Source: Leptospira terpstrae serovar Hualin str. LT 11-33 = ATCC 700639
Lineage (GTDB): Bacteria; Spirochaetota; Leptospiria; Leptospirales; Leptospiraceae
NCBI RefSeq assembly: GCF_000332495.1
Contig: NZ_AOGW02000006.1
Coordinates: forward strand, 186,001-250,000
Reading direction: 5' to 3'
DNA: 64,000 nt
Shown here: positions 20,240 through 29,025 of the stretch, piece by piece
How positions within the stretch are numbered: position 1 is the stretch's first letter
Layout: each line of letters opens with the position of its first letter
Made by a program: the position numbers and the translations under genes
The notes under the pieces: generated by a model
The model's database searches: none
What the model saw: only the letters and a program-made list of their open reading frames with translations
Told to the model about the DNA's origin: nothing

Positions 20240-20417
20240 AGGCTCGTAAGAAACTGGAAAACCATGCTTTGTAAAGAGGAAATCCCGAATCTCGCCTATC
20301 GGCGATTATTTTCCTTCAAAAATTTCGAAACTTACCGACACTCATGGTAACTCTTTTCCCGAAAAAGACTTTTCGAATTATGTCACATTGATAGATTCGG
20401 AACCACCAGGAGGACCT
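20240..20417. other. Intergenic segment upstream of the 47-codon ORF
   Basis: Holds a short dyad TCGCC/GGCGA (20292-20305) followed on the plus strand by TTATTTT, a weak terminator-like shape with no plus-strand gene to its left. Otherwise nothing recognisable. The SSS transporter promoter presumably lies here on the minus strand. Confidence 0.4.
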
Positions 20418-20561
20418 ATGTTCTATCTTCTTTTAGCCCTTCTCCACGAAGACTATTCTTCCGGAAGAATCGATTTTTCTACGTATTTTGAAAATACTGT
20501 CCTTCTCGCCCTAGACCACGAACGAATTAAATCCAATCTTGAACAAAGTAAAGCTGCTTAA
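20418..20561 (+). CDS. Small acidic protein of 47 residues
   Basis: ORF starting MFYLLLALLHEDYSSG and ending EQSKAA. The ribosome-binding site is excellent: AGGAGG at 20409-20414 lies 3-4 bases before the ATG. The first 10 residues are hydrophobic and the rest is charged and helical. Its stop codon lies 2 bases before the left arm of the 305-nt structured element. Function unknown. The strong Shine-Dalgarno is the main support. Confidence 0.55.
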   Translation: MFYLLLALLHEDYSSGRIDFSTYFENTVLLALDHERIKSNLEQSKAA

Positions 20562-20563
20562 AT

Positions 20564-20868
20564 AGGAACCTGGCGCGATTTCGAAAGTCGTTATCTATGG
20601 TAAGTGGCTTTCTTTGGTTGGTAACTTCCCTTTTAAAGTCGATATAAAAGGTAACTGACTTACTTTTTCCAGCGAGTTACTAATTTTAACAAGTTTCCTT
20701 AGGTAGCAAAACCCGGCATCACGCTCTTTCCCAAGCGGTCCTTTTCCTAGTATACTTCTCACTATCGCTTTCATTTAATCAGTGGCTCACCAAATCCACC
20801 GACTTTCCTTCGAAATCCATTCACTAAAGTAACCCACTGTAAAAACCAAGCCAGTTTTCCAGGTTCCT
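20564..20868 (-). ncRNA. Candidate structured RNA with RNase P-like pseudoknot topology
   Basis: AT-rich non-genic stretch closed by a perfect 10-bp pair, AGGAACCTGG (20564-20573) with CCAGGTTCCT (20859-20868). Inside, GATTTCGAAAGTCG (20577-20590) pairs over 14 bp with 20800-20817, with one 4-base bulge. TTGGTT plus GGC (20606-20619) pair with AACCAA and GCC (20844-20852). The two inner helices cross, giving a pseudoknot. Read on the minus strand the order is P1, P2, P4 as in RNase P RNA, and AGGAAAGTC occurs at RNA position about 60, as in that RNA. The other conserved RNase P elements are missing or altered, so this is not a canonical rnpB. Strand is inferred. Confidence 0.5.
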
Positions 20869-20869
20869 T

Positions 20870-20928
20870 ATGTGAATTTTCTCCTTGTTCTAGGAAGTCC
20901 TCTCTGTACGGTAACAGAAAAATCACAT
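20870..20928 (+). promoter_or_regulatory. Leader hairpin upstream of the acyltransferase gene
   Basis: ATGTGAATTTTCT (20870-20882) pairs with AGAAAAATCACAT (20916-20928), 12 of 13 positions, with a 33-base loop that itself contains AGGA/TCCT. It ends 3 bases before the AGGA ribosome-binding site of the gene at 20943, so it could affect its translation or be an operator. It is outside and adjacent to the 305-nt element. Confidence 0.45.
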
Positions 20929-20942
20929 CTCAGGAAGATTAA

Positions 20943-22115
20943 ATGACATCGGCCAAACTCCTTACTGCTACCCTCCAAAATTCTCAAAAATTTTTCCTTC
21001 AATTTGGGGGACAGGGTTCACCTTACCTAAAAGAACTCGTAAAATTGTATGCAGAACCAGAACTCAAAGAATTTTTCGAAACTAGTTTCAAAACCATTGC
21101 TGAAATTTCGGCACGGGATGGAAAAAGCCCACTTCTTAACGAAGGATTCGATTTTAAATCTTGGATCGAAAATCCAGATGGCGCTCCATCCGAAGATTAT
21201 TTAGCTCGCGCACCAATTTCTGTGCCGGGAATTTTTATGACTCAAATTGCAAACTATGTTTTGGTTTCTAAACGTGGTTACCCAACCGCTGAACTTATCA
21301 AAGCAACGGGAGCACTCAGTGGTCATAGCCAAGGAGTCATCGCATCTGCTCTTGTTGGTCTTGGAAAAGACGGAGCTGATTTTTTAAACGCATACTCCGA
21401 CTTCTTAAAATTTGTTTTCTATCTTGGATTTAACGGTCAAAAAGTTTATCCTAACTTTGTTGTTTCGGAAGAAGTAGTCAAAGAAAACGAAGCAAACGGT
21501 GATAAAAATCCAGCACCTATGGTTGCAGTGATTGGTTATACAAAAGATGAATTAGAAGAAAGAGTGAAAAAAACAAATGACTCGCTCGGACTCAAAGGTC
21601 AAGATACGGTCTTTATTTCTCTCTATAACACTCCTGATTCTATGATTCTATCCGCTCTTCCTTCTTCTCTTCTTGCATTCCGTAAACAATGGAAAGCTGA
21701 GATGGATGAGAAAAAATTCAAATTTGTTTATTTAAAAACAACAGCACCTTTTCACTGCCCTTTTATGGAAACTTCTCTCGACAAATTCAATACAGAAGAT
21801 GCCGCTGTAGTTCCATTTCCTTATACTGGTGCTGATTTAAAAGTTCCGGTCTACAGTATCTTTGATGGTCATAACCTTCAAAAAGATGGAAACCTTCGCG
21901 ACATTCTCTTTAAGATGGTTTTGATTGAGCCACTTTACTGGGATTTGGCGATTGCACCGATTTTTAATGACAGTGCGATTAACACTATCATTGACTTTGG
22001 ACCAAGTGTTGTGAGCCAAAGATTAACAGGTGGACACTTAAAGGCAAAAAACATCGAAAAACAATCTTTATGTGCTTCAAATGCTAAGGAATTAAAAGTA
22101 ATTCTAGAAGCATAA
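20943..22115 (+). CDS. Standalone acyltransferase domain of fungal/FAS-I type
   Basis: 390 residues resembling the malonyl/acetyl-transferase domain of fungal fatty acid synthase beta subunits rather than bacterial FabD. Features in order: LQFGGQGSPYLKELVKLY, then APISVPGIFMTQIANYV, GALSGHSQGVIAS with the nucleophile in GHSQG, TAPFHCPFM with the second catalytic His, PVYSIFDGHNL, and IIDFGPSVVSQRLTGG. It would move acyl groups from CoA to an acyl carrier. AGGA 8 bases upstream supports the start. It overlaps the WYL gene by one base (TAATG). Specificity for malonyl or another acyl group is unknown. Confidence 0.82.
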   Translation: MTSAKLLTATLQNSQKFFLQFGGQGSPYLKELVKLYAEPELKEFFETSFKTIAEISARDGKSPLLNEGFDFKSWIENPDGAPSEDYLARAPISVPGIFMTQIANYVLVSKRGYPTAELIKATGALSGHSQGVIASALVGLGKDGADFLNAYSDFLKFVFYLGFNGQKVYPNFVVSEEVVKENEANGDKNPAPMVAVIGYTKDELEERVKKTNDSLGLKGQDTVFISLYNTPDSMILSALPSSLLAFRKQWKAEMDEKKFKFVYLKTTAPFHCPFMETSLDKFNTEDAAVVPFPYTGADLKVPVYSIFDGHNLQKDGNLRDILFKMVLIEPLYWDLAIAPIFNDSAINTIIDFGPSVVSQRLTGGHLKAKNIEKQSLCASNAKELKVILEA

Positions 22116-23071
22116 TGAATCCATCTACCGCTCGGGCTGCTTCCAAACTAAATTTAATCCGCCTTTTGGATTCACATCCAGAAGGTCTTGGTTTAGAAGA
22201 AATTCAAAGCGTTACGGGACACAAATCCATAACAGCACTCAAAAAAGATTTGGGTGAATTGTATATGATTGAGATGTATCCTTATTCACCTACCGATGCA
22301 GTGGATTTAGATTTTGATGGGGAGAAGGTAAAAATCCGACTCCCTATTGCAGTCGATTCCGCTCTCCCCCTTTCCCCAAAAGAATGGTCCCTCCTTAGAT
22401 CACTTTTACTAACAGAAAAAACAAAAGAAGATTCTAAACTAAACCATTCTATTTTAACAAAAATTGATTCAGTGATTCCTTCGGGTGATTGGTCTCCCTA
22501 TCAAAAATCCAAAGAGATAATAGTAACAGCTATCAACGAAAAAAAAATTCTAACGATTGTTTATTGGAAAAGAGATACACAAGAAAAAGAAACTAGAACT
22601 TTAGCTCCTTGGATTCTCTGGGAAGAAAACGATTCTTATCTTTTAGCTTATGATCTTACCAAAGAGGGGTTTCGGTCTTTTCGATTGGATTACATTTTAG
22701 ACATTATCACTACTGATATAAAATACCCGAATTTACCTGATACGGCAGGCGAATTTTTGGAAGGTTTTAAACAATTGTTTGGTGCCGATATAGAAAATAC
22801 AAACTTTGCCAAACTTTGGATTACTGATTCTGCCTCTTATCATTTGGGAATGAAACTAAAACTAGAATCTACTGGAGTCCAAAAACAAATCGGAGATACA
22901 CAATACCGAGAATTTCGAACATCGATTCGAGACCAAAACTGGTTTGTTCAAACCATCTTAGGTTATGGAACCTCGGTTCTTGTTTCCGAACCAAAAGAAT
23001 TAAAAGACTCAATTCAATTCCATTTACAATCCATAGCTCCTTCGAAACCTAATCTTCATACTCAATCGTAG
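22115..23071 (+). CDS. WYL-domain transcriptional regulator
   Basis: 318 residues. An N-terminal helix-turn-helix-like segment ([23 protein letters not shown]) is followed by a WYL domain around residues 135-200 ([22 protein letters not shown] ... FRLDYI, split by a few residues). WYL domains bind nucleic-acid or nucleotide ligands and control DNA-damage or defence genes in other bacteria. It is coupled by one base to the acyltransferase gene and followed after 2 bp by ispE, so it is embedded in a housekeeping operon rather than next to its own promoter. Target unknown. Confidence 0.75.
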   Translation: MNPSTARAASKLNLIRLLDSHPEGLGLEEIQSVTGHKSITALKKDLGELYMIEMYPYSPTDAVDLDFDGEKVKIRLPIAVDSALPLSPKEWSLLRSLLLTEKTKEDSKLNHSILTKIDSVIPSGDWSPYQKSKEIIVTAINEKKILTIVYWKRDTQEKETRTLAPWILWEENDSYLLAYDLTKEGFRSFRLDYILDIITTDIKYPNLPDTAGEFLEGFKQLFGADIENTNFAKLWITDSASYHLGMKLKLESTGVQKQIGDTQYREFRTSIRDQNWFVQTILGYGTSVLVSEPKELKDSIQFHLQSIAPSKPNLHTQS

Positions 23072-23073
23072 GA

Positions 23074-23994
23074 ATGATTTCCTTGAAATCGATTGCCCAA
23101 GGAAAGATTAACATTGGTTTACTGATTCCTTACAAAAGGGAAGACGGTTTACACGAAATCCGCAGTGTTTTTGTGCCCATAAGTTTTGGAGATCCTATGG
23201 AAATCCAAATCATGCCCCTATCTCCGGGCCAAAAACCTAGTTTCCAGCTAGTGTCAGAAAACTATCTCCATGGTTACCGTTACGAAAAATTCGAAGAAGT
23301 TTCAGAAAGGGGAGAACTCTCACGAAACATTCTCCACAAAGCCTTTCAAAAGTTAGCCACTTACCTTCGTGAGCCAATTGCAATCTCCATCCACTTACAA
23401 AAGTACCTTCCACCCGAAGGAGGAATTGGTGGCGGAAGTAGCAATGCTGGTTTTTTTCTAAAAGAAATCTTTCCCTGGACCCATCTTTCCAAAGAAGAAC
23501 AGATTCCGTTGGCAAAGTCAATTGGAGCTGATGTCCCCTTCTTTCTTCAGTCCTCCCCTTGTTACGTGACGGGGATCGGCGAAGTCCTAGAACCGATTTC
23601 TGTGGCACAAGGGTCGGGAATTTTGGCCATTCCACCCTTTGGACTTTCTACATCTGCTATGTACACAGGCCTTCAAAAAAGTTTACAAAAACCCTATGGT
23701 TCCGAAGTATGGAAATCTCTGGCAGAGGATTTAATTCGAAGTCTTCAGGTCGGGGATTGGGCATACCTGCAAAACAGGCTCGAGAACGAGTTTGAAAAAA
23801 TCGCTTTTCAGACCCAACCCTTACTAAAGGAATTGAAATTAGGGTTCTATGAGTCGGGAGCAGTCTATGCTTCTTTATCGGGTTCGGGTTCTTGCTTTTA
23901 TGGCATTTATCCTTCAGATAGAGAGAGAGATGAGGCCCTTCGCATTGTCTCCGATCGATTCCCCGATATGGAATTTCGAACGTTCTCTTTTTAG
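23074..23994 (+). CDS. ispE: 4-diphosphocytidyl-2-C-methyl-D-erythritol kinase
   Basis: GHMP kinase of the MEP isoprenoid pathway, phosphorylating CDP-methylerythritol. 306 residues. Near the start, [11 protein letters not shown] corresponds to the substrate-binding AxAKxNLxL. The ATP loop is [14 protein letters not shown], and the C-terminal motif is [13 protein letters not shown]. Length is normal. No other MEP genes are in the window. tRNA-Gln lies 4 bp downstream. Confidence 0.92.
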   Translation: MISLKSIAQGKINIGLLIPYKREDGLHEIRSVFVPISFGDPMEIQIMPLSPGQKPSFQLVSENYLHGYRYEKFEEVSERGELSRNILHKAFQKLATYLREPIAISIHLQKYLPPEGGIGGGSSNAGFFLKEIFPWTHLSKEEQIPLAKSIGADVPFFLQSSPCYVTGIGEVLEPISVAQGSGILAIPPFGLSTSAMYTGLQKSLQKPYGSEVWKSLAEDLIRSLQVGDWAYLQNRLENEFEKIAFQTQPLLKELKLGFYESGAVYASLSGSGSCFYGIYPSDRERDEALRIVSDRFPDMEFRTFSF

Positions 23995-23998
23995 AAAC

Positions 23999-24074
23999 TG
24001 GCCTGTAGCCAAGCGGTAAGGCAGCGGTTTTTGGTATCGCCATTCCCTAGGTTCGAATCCTAGCAGGCCAGCCA
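23999..24074 (+). tRNA. tRNA-Gln (anticodon TTG)
   Basis: 76 bases including an encoded CCA. The acceptor stem TGGCCTG pairs with CAGGCCA, and the discriminator is G. The D-arm contains AGCCAAGCGGTAAGGC. The anticodon stem GCGGT/ATCGC encloses TTTTGGT, placing TTG at positions 34-36, so it reads CAA (and CAG by wobble). The T-arm is CTAGG-TTCGAAT-CCTAG. It sits between ispE and glmU, on the same strand, and is probably processed from that transcript. Confidence 0.96.
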
Positions 24075-24101
24075 GTTTTAAAAGATCCGATAGAACGAAC
24101 G

Positions 24102-24863
24102 ATGAACCTACATAATACTGTAACTGCTGTTATTTTGGCGGCGGGGAAAGGAACTCGAATGAAGAGTGAGCTTCCCAAGGTTGCGGTTGTACTGAACGAA
24201 TCTCCACTTTTACTTCACGTTCTTCGCAATATCGAATCTGCCGGCATAGAACGAAAAGTCGTCGTTGTCGGTTACCGCAAAGATGTCGTCACAGATATCG
24301 CAAAATCATTTTCCGGTGTAGAATTTGCCGAACAAACAGAACAATTGGGAACAGGACACGCTGTCCTTTCGGCAGAACCCAAACTCACACCTTATTCAGG
24401 TTACACGATCGTTGCCTGTGGTGATGCACCCCTGATCTCTGCAAAATCATTTTCCGAACTCATAGAACTTCATAAATCGAATGGATACTCAGCGACTGTT
24501 CTATCAGCCAAGATGGAAAACCCTACCGGTTATGGTCGTATCATTCGGTCGGCTGACGATGGCAGTCTTTTACGTATTGTAGAAGAAAAGGATGCAAGTC
24601 CTGAAGAGAAAGTTGTAAACGAAGTGAACACAGGAACCTATTGTTTCACAACGGAAGATCTTTTCGGTGCTTTAAAACAAATCGGTAATGACAATGCGCA
24701 AAAAGAATATTACCTCACAGATGTGATCAAAATTTTCAGATCTTTGGGGAAAAAAGTCGGGGCAAAAACTTTGGCAAATGCATTAGAAAGCCACGGTATC
24801 AATTCCCCTGACGATTTGGCTCTCGCAAAACAATATATAGATAAAGGGTTGGTTGGAGTATGA
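24102..24863 (+). CDS. glmU: UDP-N-acetylglucosamine pyrophosphorylase (GlmU N-terminal domain only)
   Basis: Nucleotidyltransferase making UDP-GlcNAc from UTP and GlcNAc-1-phosphate for peptidoglycan and LPS. The signature [18 protein letters not shown] opens the Rossmann-like domain. QLGTGHAV and CGDAPLI follow, then GYGRIIR, EEKDA and EVNTGTYCF. The protein stops at 253 residues; typical GlmU is about 450 and carries a left-handed beta-helix acetyltransferase domain, which is absent. The acetylation step must be done by another protein. It overlaps prs by 4 bases (ATGA). Confidence 0.88.
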   Translation: MNLHNTVTAVILAAGKGTRMKSELPKVAVVLNESPLLLHVLRNIESAGIERKVVVVGYRKDVVTDIAKSFSGVEFAEQTEQLGTGHAVLSAEPKLTPYSGYTIVACGDAPLISAKSFSELIELHKSNGYSATVLSAKMENPTGYGRIIRSADDGSLLRIVEEKDASPEEKVVNEVNTGTYCFTTEDLFGALKQIGNDNAQKEYYLTDVIKIFRSLGKKVGAKTLANALESHGINSPDDLALAKQYIDKGLVGV

Positions 24864-25801
24864 ATCCCAGCGAAGTAGTTGTATTTTCTGGAAATGCAAA
24901 CAGACCTCTTGCCGAGGAAATTTGTAAACACCTGGGCATTCCTAATGGCCAAATCTCTGTAAAGAGATTCTCCGACGGGGAAAGTTCTGTAAAAATCGAA
25001 GAAAACGTTCGTGGGCGGGATGTATTTGTAGTTCAGTCTATAAGTTACCCAGCAAACGACAGTTTGATGGAACTTCTACTGATCATTGATGCTGCAAGAA
25101 GAGCATCTGCGCGTCGCATTACTGCAGTTATTCCTTATTATGGTTATGGACGCCAAGACAGAAAGGTTGAACCAAGGGTTCCTATTTCTGCTCGTATGGT
25201 TGCCGATTTAATCGAAACTGTAGGTCCTGACCGAGTTCTCACTATGGATTTACATGCAGACCAAATCCAAGGATTCTTTCGTATTCCAGTAGACCATTTA
25301 TACTTCTCACCTGTGCTTGCTGAATACATCAACTCACTGAATATGGAAGACTTAGTGATTGTTTCTCCTGATTCAGGTGGTGCCGAAAGAGCTCGTAACT
25401 TTGGTAAAAAAGTAAACGGATCTCTTGCCATCATCGACAAACGTAGACCAAAAGCTAACGAGTCTGTGGTGATGCATGTCATCGGTGAAATCAAAGACAA
25501 AAACTGCTTATTACTCGATGATATGATTGATACAGGTGGGACAATTGCAAAAGCAGCAACCGCACTGTACCAAAACGGAGCAAAATCTGTATTATGTTGT
25601 GCATCTCACGGAGTTCTTTCTGGTGAAGCACCTGCCAAATTGAATGAAGCTGACTTCAAACAAATTGTGCTCTCAAATTCTATCGCCATTCCGGAGACCA
25701 AAAAAATAAATCACTTGAAAACGCTCTCCATCGCCCCACTCTTTGCTAAAGCCATCGAGCGGATTCATAACGAAGAATCAATCTCTAGTCTGTTTTCATA
25801 A
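24860..25801 (+). CDS. prs: Ribose-phosphate pyrophosphokinase
   Basis: Makes PRPP from ribose-5-phosphate and ATP. 313 residues, standard length. The flexible loop KRFSDGE, the ATP/Mg site [24 protein letters not shown], the PRPP loop [11 protein letters not shown] and SHGVLSG are all intact. It follows glmU with an ATGA overlap and precedes rplY. The glmU-prs-rplY-pth order is widespread in bacteria, which supports the assignment of the following genes. Confidence 0.96.
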   Translation: MNPSEVVVFSGNANRPLAEEICKHLGIPNGQISVKRFSDGESSVKIEENVRGRDVFVVQSISYPANDSLMELLLIIDAARRASARRITAVIPYYGYGRQDRKVEPRVPISARMVADLIETVGPDRVLTMDLHADQIQGFFRIPVDHLYFSPVLAEYINSLNMEDLVIVSPDSGGAERARNFGKKVNGSLAIIDKRRPKANESVVMHVIGEIKDKNCLLLDDMIDTGGTIAKAATALYQNGAKSVLCCASHGVLSGEAPAKLNEADFKQIVLSNSIAIPETKKINHLKTLSIAPLFAKAIERIHNEESISSLFS

Positions 25802-25818
25802 CTTTAAGGAACATAATC

Positions 25819-26451
25819 ATGGAAAAAATCAGTATCAAAGCACAAACAAGAACTTCTAAAGGAAAAGGTCCTGCAAGAAGAATGCGTGTGGAAGGTTTAG
25901 TACCGGCGAACATCATCGGAAGCGGTGAAGCAAAATCGGCAAGTGTTGTCGAAAAAGAAATCCAAAGACTCATCGACTCCGGAATCCGTAAGGCTACCCT
26001 AATTGACCTTGAACTTGATGGTAAAACAGAAAGAGTTTTCGTAAAAGAAATCCAAAGATTTCCACACACAGGTCAAATCCGTCACATCGACTTCTTTAAA
26101 GTAACTCCTGGTAAAAAGATCCTTACAACAGTAGCAATCAAAACTACTGGTGTAGCAAAAGGTTCCAAAGCTGGTGGACAATTCGAACACCTAGTTCACG
26201 AAATCAAAGTGAAGTCAACTCCTGAAGATTTAACTGACGTAATCACAATTGATGTGAGTGGTTTGGATATCGGAAACATGATTAAAGTTTCTGAACTTCC
26301 TCACCCAGCTTCTTGGGAAATCCTTGTGAATGGGGATCCGATAGTTGCTTCTTGTAGCAAAACAAAAGCAATCCTTGCTGCGGAACGTGCTGAAAAAGCA
26401 GAAGCCGACAGTAAAGGCAAACCAGCAGCTAAAAAAGCTGGAAAGAAATAA
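25819..26451 (+). CDS. rplY: 50S ribosomal protein L25 (CTC form)
   Basis: Binds 5S rRNA in the large subunit. 210 residues: an N-terminal L25 domain (ending about residue 92 with GQIRHIDF) and a C-terminal TL5/CTC domain, with a Lys/Ala-rich tail. This two-domain form is the general-stress-protein CTC variant, longer than E. coli L25. AAGGA before ATG 25819 supports the start. pth lies 19 bp downstream, the usual pairing. Confidence 0.94.
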   Translation: MEKISIKAQTRTSKGKGPARRMRVEGLVPANIIGSGEAKSASVVEKEIQRLIDSGIRKATLIDLELDGKTERVFVKEIQRFPHTGQIRHIDFFKVTPGKKILTTVAIKTTGVAKGSKAGGQFEHLVHEIKVKSTPEDLTDVITIDVSGLDIGNMIKVSELPHPASWEILVNGDPIVASCSKTKAILAAERAEKAEADSKGKPAAKKAGKK

Positions 26452-26470
26452 GATCTACTTTTAGGAACCA

Positions 26471-27034
26471 ATGAAGTTAATTGTAGGGCTAGGAAATCCT
26501 GGCGATAAATATAATAACAATCGATCTAACATTGGTTTCAAGATTCTCGATGTCATTGCAAACAACATTGGCATCGAAATTAAAACAAAGAAAAAGAAAT
26601 CTCTCATCGGTCGTGGTGACTTTGAAGGGGACGAAGTGGTTTTACTCAAACCACAGACCTTCAGTGACTTGTCTGGTGAGTCGGTTCTCTACATTGCCTC
26701 TTTTTTAAAAATCCAGGTAAAAGATATCGTTGTCATTCACGAGGACGTTGGGTTAGAACTCGGCCAAATTGTGGTCACCAAAGGTGGCGAAAACGATGTC
26801 AACCCTGGGGTCAACTCGGTTTCTGTCTCATTACGCTCCCCTAATTTTATACGGATTCGGATCGGTGTTCTTAATTCGAGCTTCAATCCTAAAAAAAGGG
26901 AAGAATTTTTACGTGAAGATTTTGAGCCATTAGAGAACCTGAGCTTGATGCAGATCATCAATGACGCCGAAGCGGCGATTCGTTCCATATCCATGGGGGA
27001 TATTGACGAAGTGATTCAGAAATATCACCTTTGA
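26471..27034 (+). CDS. pth: Peptidyl-tRNA hydrolase homologue with altered active site
   Basis: 187 residues, normal length, clearly Pth fold: MKLIVGLGNPGDKY at the start and LLKPQTF, in the usual place after rplY. The catalytic His20 (TRHNxGF in active enzymes) is Ser19 here (NNRSNIGF, codon TCT). Asn68 in TFMNLSG is Asp66 (TFSDLSG). Asp93 in HDxLDL is Glu91 (HEDVGL). The GGHxGHNG loop reads GGENDVNPG with no histidine. Asn10 is kept (N9). The gene is intact and without a frameshift. Either this protein has no hydrolase activity and another enzyme supplies it, or it uses a different chemistry. Confidence 0.85.
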   Translation: MKLIVGLGNPGDKYNNNRSNIGFKILDVIANNIGIEIKTKKKKSLIGRGDFEGDEVVLLKPQTFSDLSGESVLYIASFLKIQVKDIVVIHEDVGLELGQIVVTKGGENDVNPGVNSVSVSLRSPNFIRIRIGVLNSSFNPKKREEFLREDFEPLENLSLMQIINDAEAAIRSISMGDIDEVIQKYHL

Positions 27035-27063
27035 TTTCAGTCTAATCATCGAGAAGTCTTTAC

Positions 27064-29016
27064 ATGAATAAAAACATCAAAACCGTATTTCTATTTTTGC
27101 TCGTATTCCTTGTCATTTTGGCAACGGTTTATAAAGGTCAGGACTTCGCCGGTAAACCCGACGAAATCAGCTATTCCGATTTTTTGAATATGGTAGAACC
27201 CATCGAAGGGAAAAAGCCAATTGGAAAAATTACTTCGAAAGATGGGAAAGATATAACCTCCAAACAACAAATCATCATTGATAAAGAACTGATTGAAGGA
27301 TGGTACATCCCAGAAATTAGCAAAGACAACAAACCAAAACCTTTCAAAACTAACGTCGCACAAGTGAACGATGATTTGGTGACAAAACTTCGTAAGTCAC
27401 GCCTCAGTTTTACTGCAAAGTCTACAGAAGAAAACAAGTTTTGGAGTGTAGTAACAGGAATCATTCCTTGGTTGTTTGCCCTTGGAATTATTTGGTTCAT
27501 TATGATGCGCCAACTCCAAGCTTCCGGCAACAAAGCATTTACCTTTGGTAAGTCTCGTGCCAAAATGAATGTGGATCCAAAAGTAAAAACCACATTTAAC
27601 GATGTAGCTGGTTGTGAAGAAGCAAAAGTGGAATTACTCGAAATCATTGAATTCTTAAAAGATCCAAAAAAATTCCAAGCTATTGGTGCACGAATTCCCA
27701 AAGGAGTCCTTCTTGTGGGTCCTCCTGGAACTGGTAAAACCTTACTTGCCAAAGCGGTTGCTGGGGAAGCGGGTGTTCCTTTCTTTTCTATCTCTGGTTC
27801 TGACTTCGTAGAAATGTTTGTGGGAGTGGGAGCATCGCGAGTTCGCGATCTCTTCGACCAAGGGAAAAAAAATGCGCCTTGTATCATCTTTATTGATGAA
27901 ATTGATGCGGTAGGTCGACTTCGTGGTGCCGGTCTTGGTGGCGGTCACGACGAAAGAGAACAGACCCTCAATCAGATGTTAGTCGAGATGGACGGATTTG
28001 AAATGAATGAAGGTGTCATTGTAATGGCAGCGACTAACCGTGCTGACGTGCTTGACCCAGCACTTCTACGTCCCGGTCGTTTTGATAGACAAGTGATTGT
28101 AGACCTTCCAGATCTTAAAGGTCGTGAAGAGATATTAGCCGTTCACTCCAAAAAAGTTCCTTTAGTTTCTGATATTTCCCTTAACTCGATTGCACGAGGA
28201 ACACCTGGTTTTACAGGAGCCGATCTTGCAAACCTTATCAACGAAGCGGCTCTTCTTGCTGCACGTCGTAACAAAAAACGTGTCACCCAAGAAGAACTCG
28301 AAGAAGCGCGAGATAAAGTCATGATGGGGCCAGAACGTAAGTCGATGTTTATTTCTGACAAAGAGAAAGAAATGACTGCTTACCATGAAGCTGGACATGC
28401 TCTTCTTGGCACCTTACTGCCGTATACCGAACCTGTTCATAAAGTTACCATCATTCCTCGTGGTAGAGCCCTTGGTCTCACCCAATCTCTTCCGGTGGAA
28501 GACAGACATTCTTATCGTAAAAACTATTGTTTGGATCGAATAGTGATGTCTATGGGTGGTTATATTGCCGAAGAACTCATCTTTGGTGATCCTTCTAATG
28601 GATCTTCCAACGATATCCAACAAGCAACAAACATAGCACGTCGAATGGTTTGTGAATGGGGGATGTCTGAAAAACTCGGAACTATCCATTACGGATCAGG
28701 CGAAACCTCTCCTTTTATGGGAAGAGACTATGGTCACACAAGTAAACCTTACTCTGAAGAATTTGCAGCTCTCATTGACCAAGAAGTGAAACGCATCATC
28801 CAAACCTGCCTTGACAAAGGCCGTGATTTGGTGAAAAAGAACCAAAAGAAATTGGATTCCATTGCGAAAGCACTCCTTGCGAAAGAAACAATTGATGCAC
28901 AAGAGTTAATGGACATAGTTCAACCTTCCTTTGATAAATATGCAGATTCCAAATCGGGACTCGGTGCAAAAAAAGGCAAAGGTGCTTCGGCTACAAAACC
29001 AGCATACTCTTCATAA
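27064..29016 (+). CDS. ftsH: ATP-dependent zinc metalloprotease FtsH
   Basis: Membrane-anchored AAA+ protease degrading misfolded and regulatory membrane proteins. 650 residues: membrane spans at about 7-23 and 125-147 flank a periplasmic domain. The AAA+ domain has Walker A GPPGTGKT, Walker B IIFIDEID, the second region of homology ([20 protein letters not shown] split over two strands) and the pore motif MFVGVGA. The zinc site is HEAGH with the third ligand in SSNDIQQAT. All catalytic residues are present. It follows pth by 29 bp and is followed by the EVE gene after 9 bp. Confidence 0.96.
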   Translation: MNKNIKTVFLFLLVFLVILATVYKGQDFAGKPDEISYSDFLNMVEPIEGKKPIGKITSKDGKDITSKQQIIIDKELIEGWYIPEISKDNKPKPFKTNVAQVNDDLVTKLRKSRLSFTAKSTEENKFWSVVTGIIPWLFALGIIWFIMMRQLQASGNKAFTFGKSRAKMNVDPKVKTTFNDVAGCEEAKVELLEIIEFLKDPKKFQAIGARIPKGVLLVGPPGTGKTLLAKAVAGEAGVPFFSISGSDFVEMFVGVGASRVRDLFDQGKKNAPCIIFIDEIDAVGRLRGAGLGGGHDEREQTLNQMLVEMDGFEMNEGVIVMAATNRADVLDPALLRPGRFDRQVIVDLPDLKGREEILAVHSKKVPLVSDISLNSIARGTPGFTGADLANLINEAALLAARRNKKRVTQEELEEARDKVMMGPERKSMFISDKEKEMTAYHEAGHALLGTLLPYTEPVHKVTIIPRGRALGLTQSLPVEDRHSYRKNYCLDRIVMSMGGYIAEELIFGDPSNGSSNDIQQATNIARRMVCEWGMSEKLGTIHYGSGETSPFMGRDYGHTSKPYSEEFAALIDQEVKRIIQTCLDKGRDLVKKNQKKLDSIAKALLAKETIDAQELMDIVQPSFDKYADSKSGLGAKKGKGASATKPAYSS

Positions 29017-29025
29017 AAAGATTTA

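Noticed and set aside
20564..20868. Canonical RNase P RNA gene rnpB
   Set aside because: Topology fits, but the ACCGCC, GGUAAGAGC and GACAGAA...GGCUUA elements, near-universal in rnpB, are absent or altered. I therefore list it only as a candidate structured RNA.
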